NCBI RefSeq assembly: GCF_900109195.1 | Contig: NZ_FNZG01000003.1 | Coordinates: forward strand, 748,328 to 812,327 | Direction: 5' to 3' | DNA from: Pseudooceanicola nitratireducens | GTDB taxonomy: Bacteria; Pseudomonadota; Alphaproteobacteria; Rhodobacterales; Rhodobacteraceae | DNA length: 64,000 nt | In this document: positions 45,735 to 55,081 of the stretch, piece by piece | Layout: each line of letters opens with the position of its first letter | Numbering within the stretch: the first letter of the stretch is position 1 | The notes under the pieces: model-generated | The model's database searches: none | The model's input: only the letters and a program-made list of their open reading frames with translations | What the model was told of the DNA's origin: nothing | Position numbers and translations under genes: made by a program

Positions 45735-46637
45735 TCAGAACTTGTTGGCGGGGATCTTGTAATAGCTGTGGCCGTCGGCCTCGGGTTCGGGCAGCTGCCC
45801 GGCGCGTAGGTTCACCTGCAGCGCATGCAGCATCCGGTCTGGCAGGGGCAGCGTCGCGTCACGCTCATCGCGCAGCTTGCGGAAGGCGGCCTCGCTGACC
45901 CCTCCGCCGATGTGCTTGTTGCGGGCGCGATGATCCGCGACCGAGGCTTCCCAGGCGGGGTCCTTGCGGTCCCCCACGGGCGGGTAATCATGACCCACGA
46001 ACAGCCGGGTGTCGTCGGGCAGCGCCAGAATCGCCTGCAGACTGTCCCACAGGTCCTTGGAGCTTCCGCCCGGGAAATCCGCCCGGCTGGTGCCGCTGTC
46101 CACATGCATGAAGGTGTCATGCACAAAGGCCGCATCCCCGATCACATAGGTGACCGACCCAAGCGTATGTCCCGGCGACAGCATCACCCGCACCTCAAGA
46201 TCGCCCAGTTGGAAGGTCTCTCCATCCGCGAACAGATGATCGAAATCCCGATCCGGCGCGAAGGTCTGCGGCAGGTTGTAGGTATCGGCCCAAAGCGCCG
46301 CGATATCCCGCACCTTGGCCCCGATCCCATTGGGGGCCCCGGTCTGCGCCTTCAGCCAGGTCGAGGCCATCAGGTGATCCGCATGGGGGTGCGTGTCCAG
46401 AACCCAGGCGACGCTCAGCCCCTGATCGCGCACGAAGTCCAGGATCTCGCTCGCACTGTCGAACCCACTGCGGGCCGCGCGCGGGTCGAAATCCTGAACC
46501 ACGTCGATCAGGGCGCAGGTTTTCGTCGCCTCGTCCACGGCGACGTATTGCACACTGCCGGTGGCCTTGTCGTAGAACCCTTCGACCCGGGGTGATCCCG
46601 CGCCGGTCGAGGGGCTTATGCGGTGAAACATCGCCAT
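45735..46637 (-). CDS. MBL-fold metallo-hydrolase, persulfide dioxygenase-like
   Basis: The 300-residue protein has the metal motif DTHPHADHL, then LSPGHTLGSV, VHDTFMHVDSGT with the bridging Asp, and LFVGHDYPP. This layout, with SGTSRADFPGGSS, is that of ETHE1/Blh-type persulfide dioxygenases, which oxidise glutathione persulfide to sulfite at a single iron. A dinuclear hydrolase role is less likely. The paired rhodanese supports sulfur chemistry. The ribosome binding site AAGGAGG precedes the ATG. Confidence 0.85.
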   Translation of the reverse strand: MAMFHRISPSTGAGSPRVEGFYDKATGSVQYVAVDEATKTCALIDVVQDFDPRAARSGFDSASEILDFVRDQGLSVAWVLDTHPHADHLMASTWLKAQTGAPNGIGAKVRDIAALWADTYNLPQTFAPDRDFDHLFADGETFQLGDLEVRVMLSPGHTLGSVTYVIGDAAFVHDTFMHVDSGTSRADFPGGSSKDLWDSLQAILALPDDTRLFVGHDYPPVGDRKDPAWEASVADHRARNKHIGGGVSEAAFRKLRDERDATLPLPDRMLHALQVNLRAGQLPEPEADGHSYYKIPANKF

Positions 46638-46678
46638 GGCGTGCCTCCTTCTATCCGTGTTGCCCCAAACATATTGCG

Positions 46679-46689
46679 CATTCGGAATG
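46679..46689. promoter_or_regulatory. Palindrome upstream of the metallo-hydrolase gene, possible operator
   Basis: CATTCGGAATG is a perfect 11-base palindrome about 45 bases before the start of the metallo-hydrolase-rhodanese unit, inside a locally AT-rich stretch (ACATATTG...ATGTAT). Persulfide-responsive ArsR-type repressors control similar genes in related bacteria, but no regulator gene is present here. The assignment as an operator is inference. Confidence 0.4.
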
Positions 46690-46734
46690 TATCAAGGCGC
46701 GGGCCCGGGAAAATTCCCCGCCTGCCCCGCGGAC

Positions 46735-46770
46735 AAAAGAAAACCCCCGCCGGCATCTGCACGGCGGGGG
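46735..46770 (-). terminator. Intrinsic terminator after adk
   Basis: CCCCCGCCG and CGGCGGGGG form a perfect 9-base-pair stem with a 9-base loop, followed on the minus strand by TTTTCTTTTG. It ends the rplO-secY-adk transcript before the inserted metallo-hydrolase unit. Confidence 0.9.
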
Positions 46771-46796
46771 CTTTCCGATGTCAAAATTCGAACCAA

Positions 46797-47378
46797 TCAG
46801 GCGTCAAGGATCGCCTTGATCGAGGCCTCGACCACGGACATTTCCGCAAGGCCGTCAACGCGCTGCAACTTCTTCTTCGCATGGTAGTAACCCAGCAAAG
46901 GAGAAGTCTTCTTGTAGTATTCCATCAGGCGGACCTTCAGGCTTTCCTCGTTGTCGTCGGCGCGCACGGGCTTGCCGGCTGCGGCAGCTTCCTTGGCGCG
47001 GTTGACGATGCGGTCGACCAGGACTTCGTCGCGGACGCGCAGTTCAATCGCGAAATCCAGCGTCTTGCCCATTTCTTCCATCAGCGCCTCAAGCGCGTCG
47101 GCCTGGGCCAGGGTCCGGGGGAAGCCGTCAAAGATGAAGCCGCCCTTTTCGTCGCCTTCCAGCTTTTCACGGATCAGACCGATGACGATCTCGTCGGTGA
47201 CAAGCTCACCACGGTCCATGACCGCTGCGACCTTGTTGCCCATTTCGGTTCCGCTGGTCCGCGCTTCCCGCAGCATGTCCCCGGTGGACAGCTGGATCAT
47301 GTCGCGATCCTCCACCAGTCGTGCGGCCTGAGTACCCTTGCCGGCACCCGGCGGTCCAAGGAGAATAATATTGGTCAT
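46797..47378 (-). CDS. adk: Adenylate kinase
   Basis: The enzyme interconverts ATP + AMP and 2 ADP. The P-loop is [13 protein letters not shown], the AMP site is STGDMLREA and [14 protein letters not shown]. At 193 residues it is the short form: the LID region between [18 protein letters not shown] has no beta-LID insertion and no zinc cysteines. The ATG at 47378 overlaps the secY stop (ATGA). An upstream extension to 47588 is antisense-like and not conserved. Confidence 0.96.
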   Translation of the reverse strand: MTNIILLGPPGAGKGTQAARLVEDRDMIQLSTGDMLREARTSGTEMGNKVAAVMDRGELVTDEIVIGLIREKLEGDEKGGFIFDGFPRTLAQADALEALMEEMGKTLDFAIELRVRDEVLVDRIVNRAKEAAAAGKPVRADDNEESLKVRLMEYYKKTSPLLGYYHAKKKLQRVDGLAEMSVVEASIKAILDA

Positions 47379-48745
47379 CGGCGTGCTGCCCCCCTCCGTT
47401 TGCCACGGCGGCTCCCCTTGCCGCGCAGCTGAGATTTCTCGATCAGTCCTTCGTACTGATGTGCCAACAGATGCGATTGCGCCTGCTGAATCGTGTCCAT
47501 CGTTACCGAAACAACGATCAGGACCGAAGTGCCACCAAAGTAGAACGGAATGGCCAGTTGGTTGCGCAGAATCTCGGGAAGGAGACAAACTGCCGCAAGG
47601 TAGGCCGAGCCCAGCACAAGCACGCGGTTTGCAACGTATTCCAGATATTCGGCGGTTTTCTTGCCCGGACGGATGCCGGGAACAAAGCCGTTCTGGTTCT
47701 TCAGGTTGTCCGCCACGTCATCGGGCTTGAAGGCCACGTTGAACGTGTAGAAGTAGGCGAAGAAGACGATCATCGCCGTGAAGAACAGCAGGTACAGCGG
47801 CTGCCCCGGGCCGAAGTAGGCTAGGATCGTCGACATGATCGGCGACGTCTGGTTGCCCGAGAAGGTCGAAATGGTCACCGGCAGAAGCAGCAGCGACGAT
47901 GCGAAGATCGCCGGAATGACGCCTGCGGGGTTGACCTTGATCGGCAGGTGCGAGGATCCGCCATCATAGACCTTCATGCCGACCTGGCGGCGCGGGTACT
48001 GGATGTGGATCTTGCGCAGCGCGCGTTCCATGAAGACCACGAAGGCGATGGTGGCGATCACCATCGCGATCACGCCGACGATCACCGCCGGGCTGATCGC
48101 GCCCGAGCGGCCCGATGCAAAGAACTGTGCCAGCGCCGCGGGAAGTTCCGCGATGATGCCGACGAAGATGATCAGCGAAATGCCGTTGCCCAGACCCCGT
48201 GCGGTGATCTGTTCACCCAGCCACATCAGGAACATCGTGCCGCCGATCAGGGTGATCATGCAGACCGCGATGAAGAACCAATAGGGGATCTCGGCCTGGA
48301 CCAGATCACCGGACTGCAGCGACACGGCCAGGCCGTAGGACTGCAGCGTCGCCAGGAAGACCGTGCCGTAGCGGGTCCACTGGTTCATCTTCTTGCGGCC
48401 CTGTTCGCCCTCTTTCTTCAGCTGTTCCAGCGCCGGCACCATGGAGCCGAGCAGCTGAACGATGATCGAGGCCGAAATATAGGGCATGATGCCCAGGGCG
48501 AAGATGCCCATGCGGCCCAATGCGCCGCCGGTGAACATCGACAGGATGCCACCGATCCCCTGCCCCGCGCCTTCCATGAACTGTCGCAGCGCCGCGCCGT
48601 CGATACCGGGAACCGGAATCCACGTGCCCAGGCGGTACACGATCAGAAGGACAATGGTGAAAAGGATGCGGTTGCGCAGGTCCGTCGCTTTTCCAAGCGC
48701 GGACCAGCTGGTGTTGGCCGCCATCTGTTCTGCTGCGGATACCAT
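47375..48745 (-). CDS. secY: Protein translocase subunit SecY
   Basis: The 456-residue channel subunit of the Sec translocon has ten membrane helices. The plug and first helices are seen as [12 protein letters not shown] and [20 protein letters not shown], and the cytoplasmic loop has [12 protein letters not shown]. The basic end [16 protein letters not shown] fits the family. It lies between rplO and adk, 107 bases after rplO, with a hairpin of GCCGCC-type arms in that gap. Confidence 0.97.
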   Translation of the reverse strand: MVSAAEQMAANTSWSALGKATDLRNRILFTIVLLIVYRLGTWIPVPGIDGAALRQFMEGAGQGIGGILSMFTGGALGRMGIFALGIMPYISASIIVQLLGSMVPALEQLKKEGEQGRKKMNQWTRYGTVFLATLQSYGLAVSLQSGDLVQAEIPYWFFIAVCMITLIGGTMFLMWLGEQITARGLGNGISLIIFVGIIAELPAALAQFFASGRSGAISPAVIVGVIAMVIATIAFVVFMERALRKIHIQYPRRQVGMKVYDGGSSHLPIKVNPAGVIPAIFASSLLLLPVTISTFSGNQTSPIMSTILAYFGPGQPLYLLFFTAMIVFFAYFYTFNVAFKPDDVADNLKNQNGFVPGIRPGKKTAEYLEYVANRVLVLGSAYLAAVCLLPEILRNQLAIPFYFGGTSVLIVVSVTMDTIQQAQSHLLAHQYEGLIEKSQLRGKGSRRGKRRGAARR

Positions 48746-48852
48746 TCAGCGTCTCTCTTTCAGGCAAACGCCGCCGGACCGGTTTTCCGGCACGGCGGCG
48801 CTTTTGGAAAACTTGAGGTTATGTAAGCGGCCTGACGACCGCCCACAACCGC

Positions 48853-49323
48853 TTACTCTGCGGCTTGCGCAGCCGTGACCTTCAGCGAACCGCCGGCCTT
48901 TTCGACCGCTTCGATCGCTGCCTTCGAGGCACCGGTCACTTCGATGGTCGCCTTGGTGGCCAGCTCGCCCTTGGCGAGGATGCGGACACCGTCCAGCTTG
49001 CGGCGCACGGCACCGGAAGCGACCAGGGTGTCTTCGGTGATGTTGGCTGCGTCCAGCTTGCCGGCTTCGATGAACTTGGCGATGATGCCCAGGTTGATCA
49101 CGGCGAATTCCTTGCGGTTCGGCTTGTTGAAGCCACGCTTGGGAAGACGCTGGTACAGCGGCATCTGGCCACCTTCGTAGCCCTTGATCGCCACACCCGA
49201 GCGGGATTTCTGACCCTTGATACCACGGCCACCCATCTTACCCTTGCCAGAGCCGGGGCCGCGGCCAACGCGCACACGCTTTTTGGTTGCGCCGGGATTG
49301 TCACGAAGTTCGTGCAGTTTCAT
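48853..49323 (-). CDS. rplO: 50S ribosomal protein uL15
   Basis: The 156-residue protein begins [20 protein letters not shown] and has the Gly-rich [20 protein letters not shown] and [14 protein letters not shown] regions that thread into the large subunit. The start at 49323 fits the family; an in-frame extension to 49371 does not. It heads the unit rplO-secY-adk with a candidate promoter at 49419-49447. In most bacteria it would follow rpmD directly; here the VWA gene intervenes. Confidence 0.97.
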   Translation of the reverse strand: MKLHELRDNPGATKKRVRVGRGPGSGKGKMGGRGIKGQKSRSGVAIKGYEGGQMPLYQRLPKRGFNKPNRKEFAVINLGIIAKFIEAGKLDAANITEDTLVASGAVRRKLDGVRILAKGELATKATIEVTGASKAAIEAVEKAGGSLKVTAAQAAE

Positions 49324-49418
49324 GTCGCTTCTCCTTGCCGGAAGACCCTCCTGAAGCGAAGTGGAGGGCACGCGGCTTTTCTTGGTTGATTCTCATGCGG
49401 CCGGATGGCCACCGGGGG

Positions 49419-49447
49419 CGTATATTCCCTATGCCCCCGGCAAGCAA
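49419..49447 (-). promoter_or_regulatory. Candidate promoter of the rplO-secY-adk unit
   Basis: On the minus strand TTGCTT and TATACG are separated by exactly 17 bases, about 100 bases before rplO. The same two hexamers with the same spacing precede rpmC. The -10 lies inside an inverted repeat (CCGGGGGC/GCCCCCGG, 49412-49440), which could be an operator or a hairpin on the divergent VWA transcript. Nothing else is seen in the gap 49324-49615. Confidence 0.65.
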
Positions 49448-49615
49448 GCCATTCCTGCCGGTCGCGCGCCTGCCGCCGAGCCCCCGGAACGCACGCGGCA
49501 AGCGTCGCCATACGAGCCCCAACCGGCCCTGCCCCGCCATGGGACGACAAATCGTCGCAAATGGCCTATCCTCCCCGGGCAGTGACGTTTTCTGCCGCCT
49601 CAGGATGTGATCCCG

Positions 49616-50356
49616 ATGTTCGCGACCAAAGCCCTGCCTGCCCGCCTGGTCACCGCCTTCGTGGCGGGCCTGTCGCTGCCCGCGCACGCGCTTGCCGCTG
49701 GCTGCGCGACGGACGCCATGCTGGTCTTCGACGGATCGGGCTCGATGATCGAATACGGCTTCGACTACCGGCAGGTCACCCGCATCAAGGAGGCCCGGCA
49801 GGCCGTCGCCACCGCCCTGCCCCAGGTCGAGGACTTCCGCCGCATCGGCCTGCTGATCTATGGCCCCAACACCGGGGACAGCTGTGCCGGCCTGGACCTG
49901 CGCTTTGCCCCCCGCCCCCAGGCGGCGCAACCGATCATTTCGGCGGTGAACGATCTGAACCCCGGCGGGCTAACCCCGCTTGCGGCCTCGGTCGATGTGG
50001 CGGCACAGGCGCTGGATCACCGCCGCGAACCCGGGATCATCGTCGTGGTGACGGACGGCAATGAAACCTGCGGAGGCCTGCCCTGCGCCACCGCCGATCG
50101 CCTGGCTGCTGAGGCGCGCGACCTGACCATCCATGTCATCGGCTTCCGCGCCATCGTCGACTTCTGGACCTGGGACAACCCCGAGCAAGAAGCGCACACC
50201 GGCAAGGGATCCGTCGCCCGCTGCCTCGCCGATCGGACCGGCGGGCTTTACGTGTCCGCCGACACGGTCGACACGCTGATCGAAGCGCTGCAGGTCACCC
50301 TGGGCTGCCCGCTATACGGCGACACCACCAGCCCCGCCACCAGGCGGCGCGGCTAG
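49616..50356 (+). CDS. Secreted von Willebrand factor A domain protein
   Basis: The 246-residue precursor has a signal peptide (FATKALPARLVTAFVAGLSL...AHALA) and a VWA domain with the metal-ion-dependent adhesion site: DGSGSMI, the Thr in GGLTPLAASV and the Asp in VVTDGNE. Six or more cysteines suggest a disulfide-bonded extracytoplasmic protein. The ATG at 49616 is preceded by AGGA. It runs against the ribosomal genes on both sides, between rpmD and rplO, and shares a divergent promoter region with rplO. Its ligand is unknown. Confidence 0.85.
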   Translation: MFATKALPARLVTAFVAGLSLPAHALAAGCATDAMLVFDGSGSMIEYGFDYRQVTRIKEARQAVATALPQVEDFRRIGLLIYGPNTGDSCAGLDLRFAPRPQAAQPIISAVNDLNPGGLTPLAASVDVAAQALDHRREPGIIVVVTDGNETCGGLPCATADRLAAEARDLTIHVIGFRAIVDFWTWDNPEQEAHTGKGSVARCLADRTGGLYVSADTVDTLIEALQVTLGCPLYGDTTSPATRRRG

Positions 50357-50429
50357 CCGCCCTTACCTTTTCGGAACCTCCCCCACGCCGAAAGATCGTG
50401 AAACCACGGGGCCACCCTGCCAAAAGAAA

Positions 50430-50457
50430 ACACCCCGGGCCTTGCGGACCGGGGTGT
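50430..50457. terminator. Bidirectional terminator between VWA gene and rpmD
   Basis: ACACCCCGG and CCGGGGTGT form a perfect 9-base-pair stem, with AAAAGAAAA on one side and TCTTTATCTT on the other. It can stop both the rpmC...rpmD transcript (minus) and the VWA transcript (plus). Confidence 0.85.
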
Positions 50458-50482
50458 CTTTATCTTCTCGGAAGAAAGCCTA

Positions 50483-50668
50483 TCAGGCCTTTTCTTCGAC
50501 GATCTCGACCAGGTGCGGGATCTTGTTGATCATGCCGCGGACCGACGGAGTGTCCTCCAGCTCGCGCACGCGGTGCATCTTGTTCAGGCCCAGGCCGATC
50601 AGCGTCTTGCGCTGGATTTCGGGGCGACGGATCGGCGAACCGATCTGTTTCACGACGATAGTAGCCAT
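50483..50668 (-). CDS. rpmD: 50S ribosomal protein uL30
   Basis: The 61-residue protein starts [20 protein letters not shown] and has [18 protein letters not shown], the complete short uL30 fold. It directly follows rpsE (3 bases) and is the last gene of the rpmC...rpmD unit. Confidence 0.96.
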   Translation of the reverse strand: MATIVVKQIGSPIRRPEIQRKTLIGLGLNKMHRVRELEDTPSVRGMINKIPHLVEIVEEKA

Positions 50669-50671
50669 GGA

Positions 50672-51247
50672 TTAGGCCTCCTCGGCAACGTGGGAGCTAT
50701 CCGCCGGCGCGTCTTCACGCTTGGGCAGGATGTCAGCCACTTTCTTGCCACGACGCTGAGCCACCTGACGGGGCGAGGACTCTTTCTGGAGACCGTTCAG
50801 CGTTGCGCGGATCATGTTGTAGGGGTTCTGCGAACCGATCGACTTGGCGACCACGTCCTGGATGCCCAGCATCTCGAACACGGCACGCATCGGACCACCG
50901 GCGATGATACCGGTACCCGTCGGTGCGGTGCGCATGACGACGCGGCCAGCGCCGTGACGGCCTTCCATGTCGTGGTGCAGCGTGCGGCCTTCGCGCAGCG
51001 GAACGCGGATCATCTGGCGCTTGGCTTGCTCGGTCGCCTTGCGGATGGCCTCGGGGACCTCCTTGGCTTTACCTTTGCCAAAGCCGACGCGGCCTTTCTG
51101 GTCGCCAACAACGACGAGGGCTGCAAAGCCGAAACGCTTACCACCCTTGACGGTCTTGGACACACGGTTGATCGCGACAAGGCGATCTGCGAATTCCGGT
51201 GCTTCGTCGCGTTCGCGACGGTCCCGGCGGTTATCTTCACGAGCCAT
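50672..51247 (-). CDS. rpsE: 30S ribosomal protein uS5
   Basis: The 191-residue protein has the S5 double-stranded-RNA-binding domain ([20 protein letters not shown]) and the C-terminal domain ([19 protein letters not shown]). uS5 lines the mRNA entry and affects decoding fidelity. A basic N-terminal leader and an acidic tail are somewhat longer than in E. coli. The 187-base gap before it (51248-51434) holds two palindromes, AGGTGGGTTT/AAACCCACCT at 51368-51389 and a G-rich one after it. Confidence 0.97.
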   Translation of the reverse strand: MAREDNRRDRRERDEAPEFADRLVAINRVSKTVKGGKRFGFAALVVVGDQKGRVGFGKGKAKEVPEAIRKATEQAKRQMIRVPLREGRTLHHDMEGRHGAGRVVMRTAPTGTGIIAGGPMRAVFEMLGIQDVVAKSIGSQNPYNMIRATLNGLQKESSPRQVAQRRGKKVADILPKREDAPADSSHVAEEA

Positions 51248-51434
51248 GGGCTCTCCTTTGCTATCGTGGGTCCCTGCCCCGTGGGGCGACCCGATTGTCC
51301 GATCCTTGGTGATACCCCGGCGGGGCGTCCCGGATCATCGGGGCACTGTCCGTACCCTCAAATCGAAAGGTGGGTTTGAAAACCCACCTCGCGAGGTTGG
51401 AAAAGGTGGGGGGGATCCCCACCAAATCCGGATC

Positions 51435-51794
51435 TTAGATCTTCAGACCACCTTCACGGGCGGCGTCGGCCAGGGCCTTCACCTTGCCGTGGAAGAGGAA
51501 GCCGCCGCGGTCGAAGTATGCTTCTTCGACGCCGGCCTTCTTCGCACGTTCGGCAATCGCCGCACCAACCTTGGCTGCTGCTTCGATGTTGTTCTTGCCG
51601 ACCACGCCCAGGTCTTTTTCCAGCGAAGATGCGGACGCCAGGGTGACGCCGTTCACATCGTCGATCAGCTGAACGCTGATGTTCTTGGAAGACCGATGAA
51701 CGGAAAGACGAACGCGACCCGCGTTGACCTTCCGAAGCTTGCTCCGGTTGCGCATGCGACGCTTCTGGAACAGTTCACGTTTGCTAAGTGCCAT
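51435..51794 (-). CDS. rplR: 50S ribosomal protein uL18
   Basis: The 119-residue 5S rRNA-binding protein shows [18 protein letters not shown] and [19 protein letters not shown], and has the basic N-terminus [12 protein letters not shown]. It sits between rplF (12 bases upstream) and rpsE. Confidence 0.96.
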   Translation of the reverse strand: MALSKRELFQKRRMRNRSKLRKVNAGRVRLSVHRSSKNISVQLIDDVNGVTLASASSLEKDLGVVGKNNIEAAAKVGAAIAERAKKAGVEEAYFDRGGFLFHGKVKALADAAREGGLKI

Positions 51795-51806
51795 ATCCTT
51801 GCGTCC

Positions 51807-52340
51807 TTACTTCTTCTTGCCTTCCTTACGGAAGATGAACTCACCCTTGTAGCGGATCCCTTTGCCCTTGTAGGGCTCGGGACGGCGCCAGTCGCGGATG
51901 TTTGCCGCAACCTGGCCGACAAGCTGAGCGTCGGAGCCTTCGATGACGATTTCGGTCGGCTTGGGGGTCGTGACAGTCACGCCAGCCGGGATATCGAAAT
52001 CAACATCGTGCGAGTAGCCGAGGTTCAGTTTCAGAGTGGAGCCCTGAACGGCGGCACGATAACCGACACCCTGGATTTCCAGCTCTTTCTTGAAGCCTTC
52101 AGTCGCACCAGCAACCATGTTCGCAACCATCGTGCGGGACATGCCCCACTGCTGGCGTGCGCGCTTGGACGACCCACGGGGGGTGACGGTGATGACGTTG
52201 TCTTCCTGAACGATGGTCACATCGTCGGTGGCGGTGAAGCTGTGGGTGCCTTTCGGCCCCTTCACTTCAACGGTCTGACCCGAGATCGTCGCAGTGACGC
52301 CCGAGGGCAGCTCGACCGGTTTTTTCCCAATACGAGACAT
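51807..52340 (-). CDS. rplF: 50S ribosomal protein uL6
   Basis: The 177-residue protein starts [15 protein letters not shown] and has the two L6 repeats and the C-terminal [20 protein letters not shown], which contacts the sarcin-ricin loop region. It is 12 bases downstream of rpsH. Confidence 0.97.
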   Translation of the reverse strand: MSRIGKKPVELPSGVTATISGQTVEVKGPKGTHSFTATDDVTIVQEDNVITVTPRGSSKRARQQWGMSRTMVANMVAGATEGFKKELEIQGVGYRAAVQGSTLKLNLGYSHDVDFDIPAGVTVTTPKPTEIVIEGSDAQLVGQVAANIRDWRRPEPYKGKGIRYKGEFIFRKEGKKK

Positions 52341-52352
52341 TGACGGACCTCC

Positions 52353-52745
52353 TTAGAAGACGGTGCAGATCACTTCGCCGCCAACATTCTGGCTGCGAGC
52401 TGCTGCATCCGACATCACGCCCTTGGACGTGGAGACAATCGACACACCCAGACCCTGGCGGACCTGCGGGATGTCATTGACGCTCATGTAGACGCGACGG
52501 CCGGGCTTGGAGACCCGCTTGAGTTCGCGAATGACAGGTGCGCCTTCGTAGTATTTCAGGCTGATTTCAAGGGTCGGGTGACCGTTGACATCGGTGCCTT
52601 TTTCATAGCCGCGGATGTAGCCTTCGTCCGCAAGCACGTCCAGGACCCAGCCACGCAGCTTGGAAGCCGGGGTGGAGACGGTGGACTTGCCGCGCATCTG
52701 GCTGTTGCGGATACGGGTGAGCATATCGCCGACAGGATCGTTCAT
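52353..52745 (-). CDS. rpsH: 30S ribosomal protein uS8
   Basis: The 130-residue protein begins [19 protein letters not shown] and ends with [16 protein letters not shown]; the motif [12 protein letters not shown] near the end is diagnostic of uS8, a primary 16S rRNA binder. It is the usual autoregulator of spc-type operons in E. coli; whether it is so here is not visible. Confidence 0.97.
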   Translation of the reverse strand: MNDPVGDMLTRIRNSQMRGKSTVSTPASKLRGWVLDVLADEGYIRGYEKGTDVNGHPTLEISLKYYEGAPVIRELKRVSKPGRRVYMSVNDIPQVRQGLGVSIVSTSKGVMSDAAARSQNVGGEVICTVF

Positions 52746-52757
52746 ATCTTACCCTCC

Positions 52758-53063
52758 TTACCAGCTGGATTTCACAAGGCCGGGGATCTGGCCGTTGGAG
52801 CCGAGTTCCCGCAGCATGATCCGGGACACCTTGAGCTTACGGTAGTAAGCGTGGGGACGGCCGGTCAGCTGGCAGCGGTTGTGCAGACGGGTTGCGGACG
52901 AGTTGCGGGGCAGCTCGGCCAGCTTCAGGGTGGCGCGGAAACGCTCTTCCATCGGCTTGGACTCGTCGTTGATGATTTCCTTCAGAGCAGCACGCTTCGC
53001 GGCATACTTCTTGACCAGACGCTCGCGCTTCTTCTCGCGCTCGATCATGGATTTTTTAGCCAT
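52758..53063 (-). CDS. rpsN: 30S ribosomal protein uS14
   Basis: The 101-residue protein is the long form without zinc cysteines: [20 protein letters not shown] has lost the C-x2-C pairs. It shows the usual C-terminal IPGLVKSSW. It lies between rplE and rpsH. Confidence 0.97.
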   Translation of the reverse strand: MAKKSMIEREKKRERLVKKYAAKRAALKEIINDESKPMEERFRATLKLAELPRNSSATRLHNRCQLTGRPHAYYRKLKVSRIMLRELGSNGQIPGLVKSSW

Positions 53064-53080
53064 ATCGTTCTCTCCCGCGA

Positions 53081-53644
53081 TCAGCTGTTGAAGGGCATGT
53101 TGAAATGCTTCAACAGCGCCTTTGCTTCCGCGTCGGATGCCGCGGTCGTGCAGATGATGATGTCCATGCCCCAGACTTCGTCGACTTTGTCGAAGTTGAT
53201 CTCGGGGAACACGATGTGTTCTTTCAGGCCCATGGCATAGTTGCCACGGCCATCGAAGGACTTGCCGGAAACGCCGCGGAAGTCGCGGATACGGGGCATT
53301 GCGATGGTGATCAGGCGATCCAGGAATTCGTACATCCGGTCAGCGCGCAGGGTCACTTTCGCACCCAGGGGCATCTCTTCACGGACGCGGAAACCTGCGA
53401 TGGATTTCTTCGCCTTGGTGATCACAGCTTTCTGGCCGGCAATCGCGGTCAGGTCTTCCTGAGCGGATTTGGCTTTCTTGCTGTCCTTGACCGCTTCAGC
53501 ACCGCAGCCAATGTTCAGGACGATCTTGTCCAGGCGCGGGATCTGCAGGTCGTTCGCGTAGCCGAATTCTTCCTTCATGGCAGCACGGATGCTGTCCTTG
53601 TAGGCGGCCTTCAGGCGCGGGGTGTAGTTCGCGGTATCAAGCAT
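53081..53644 (-). CDS. rplE: 50S ribosomal protein uL5
   Basis: The 187-residue 5S rRNA-binding protein has [38 protein letters not shown] and a C-terminal [20 protein letters not shown]. Its start lies 8 bases inside the end of rplX, so the two are translationally coupled. Confidence 0.97.
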   Translation of the reverse strand: MLDTANYTPRLKAAYKDSIRAAMKEEFGYANDLQIPRLDKIVLNIGCGAEAVKDSKKAKSAQEDLTAIAGQKAVITKAKKSIAGFRVREEMPLGAKVTLRADRMYEFLDRLITIAMPRIRDFRGVSGKSFDGRGNYAMGLKEHIVFPEINFDKVDEVWGMDIIICTTAASDAEAKALLKHFNMPFNS

Positions 53645-53948
53645 CGATCACGTCTCCGGTCGTCTTGGCAAAGCGGACTTTCTTGTCGCCGTCCATCTTG
53701 AAACCGACGCGGGTCGGTTTGCCGTTGGCGTCGACATAAGCCAGGTTGGACAGCTGGATCGGCAGTGCCTTGGGCAGACGGCCACCCTGGGACGTCTGGG
53801 TCTGACGGGTGTGGCGAACAGCCATGTTCACACCGTCGACGATGGCCTTGCCTGCCTGCGGCAGAACCTGCGTGATCTCACCGGTCTTGCCTTTGTCCTT
53901 GCCGGCCAGAACGATGACCTTGTCACCTTTTTTCAGCTTGGCAGCCAT
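53637..53948 (-). CDS. rplX: 50S ribosomal protein uL24
   Basis: The 103-residue protein has the KOW motif [20 protein letters not shown] followed by [20 protein letters not shown]. It is an assembly initiator of the large subunit. It lies 2 bases after rplN and overlaps rplE. Confidence 0.97.
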   Translation of the reverse strand: MAAKLKKGDKVIVLAGKDKGKTGEITQVLPQAGKAIVDGVNMAVRHTRQTQTSQGGRLPKALPIQLSNLAYVDANGKPTRVGFKMDGDKKVRFAKTTGDVIDA

Positions 53949-53950
53949 GA

Positions 53951-54319
53951 TTACAGCACCTCCGGAGCAAGCGAGATGATCTTCATGAAGTTCTTCGCCC
54001 GCAGCTCGCGCACGACCGGCCCGAAGATACGGGTGCCGACGGGTTCGCCTGCGTTGTTCAGGATGACGGCCGCGTTGCGGTCGAAGCGGATAGAGGTGCC
54101 GTCTTCACGACGGACTTCCTTGGCGGTGCGAACGACGACGGCCTTGCGGACGTCACCCTTTTTCACACGGCCGCGCGGAATGGCTTCTTTCACCGAAACA
54201 ACGATGATGTCGCCAACCGACGCATAACGACGGTGCGAACCGCCGAGGACCTTGATGCACTGAACTCGGCGCGCGCCAGAGTTGTCAGCGACATCCAGAT
54301 TGGTCTGCATCTGGATCAT
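53951..54319 (-). CDS. rplN: 50S ribosomal protein uL14
   Basis: The 122-residue protein starts [20 protein letters not shown] and has [18 protein letters not shown] and the C-terminal [12 protein letters not shown]. It forms part of the subunit interface with 16S rRNA. Confidence 0.97.
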   Translation of the reverse strand: MIQMQTNLDVADNSGARRVQCIKVLGGSHRRYASVGDIIVVSVKEAIPRGRVKKGDVRKAVVVRTAKEVRREDGTSIRFDRNAAVILNNAGEPVGTRIFGPVVRELRAKNFMKIISLAPEVL

Positions 54320-54396
54320 TTGGTTTCTCCCGACCTTTGGGGAGGGCTGCAGTGCCCCTAGCCCCCAGGGTTTCGATTAAGCTGGGTTGCGGCCGC

Positions 54397-54627
54397 TTAC
54401 GCGGTGATCACTTCCCAACGTTTGGTCTTGGACTTCGGCGCGCATTCCTGAATGCGAACCGTATCACCCGTCTTGAAGGTGTTGTTCTCATCGTGAGCCC
54501 GGTATTTCTTGGACTTACGGATGGTCTTTTTCAGAACCGGGTGCGTGAAGCGGCGTTCCACCGACACGGTGACGGTCTGTGCGTTTGCGTCGGAGGTCAC
54601 GACGCCTTGCAGGATACGTTTGGGCAT
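54397..54627 (-). CDS. rpsQ: 30S ribosomal protein uS17
   Basis: The 76-residue OB-fold protein shows [20 protein letters not shown] and [20 protein letters not shown]. It is 22 bases downstream of rpmC and 77 bases upstream of rplN. Confidence 0.96.
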   Translation of the reverse strand: MPKRILQGVVTSDANAQTVTVSVERRFTHPVLKKTIRKSKKYRAHDENNTFKTGDTVRIQECAPKSKTKRWEVITA

Positions 54628-54649
54628 CTGGATGCTTCCCTATCTGGCC

Positions 54650-54850
54650 TTATTCAGCAGCAGCTGCGGCTTTTTCATTCAACACGGTCAAGACGCGGGC
54701 TGCCTCGCGGCGGGCATCGCGCATACGTGCGGGGTTCTCCAGTTGGCCAGTGGCCTGCTGAAAGCGCAGGTTGAACTGCTCTTTTTTCAGCTCGGTCAGC
54801 TGCTCGCGCAGTTGATCGGGGGTCTTGTCACGAAGCTCGTTCGCGCTCAT
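54650..54850 (-). CDS. rpmC: 50S ribosomal protein uL29
   Basis: The 66-residue helical hairpin protein begins [20 protein letters not shown] and has [20 protein letters not shown], the standard uL29 pattern near the tunnel exit. The start at 54850 fits the family, while an in-frame extension to 54967 does not. It is normally joined to rplP; here nearly 3 kb of inserted genes lie between, and a candidate promoter (54939-54967) precedes it. Confidence 0.96.
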   Translation of the reverse strand: MSANELRDKTPDQLREQLTELKKEQFNLRFQQATGQLENPARMRDARREAARVLTVLNEKAAAAAE

Positions 54851-54938
54851 ATCGTCGTTCCTTTCAACATCACCGGTTGGCCCCTGAGCGCGCATGCGCC
54901 GGGTCACCCTGATTCCGGTGGAGTCATGATGAGCCGGC

Positions 54939-54967
54939 CGTATAGGCGCGATTCCCCTTGGAAGCAA
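54939..54967 (-). promoter_or_regulatory. Candidate promoter of the rpmC...rpmD unit
   Basis: On the minus strand TTGCTT (54962-54967) and TATACG (54939-54944) are separated by 17 bases, about 90 bases before rpmC. Hexamers and spacing are identical to the candidate before rplO. The rest of the gap 54851-55081 shows nothing recognisable. Confidence 0.65.
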
Positions 54968-55081
54968 GACCTAATCCCGACCGAATGCCCCGCCGCGCGC
55001 GGGGGCGGATCCCCTGCCCCGGCGGTGCCGGAAACAGCGGCCCGGGTCCCTGCCGGGGCCGGGCCAGGGGATCGCCCGCCC

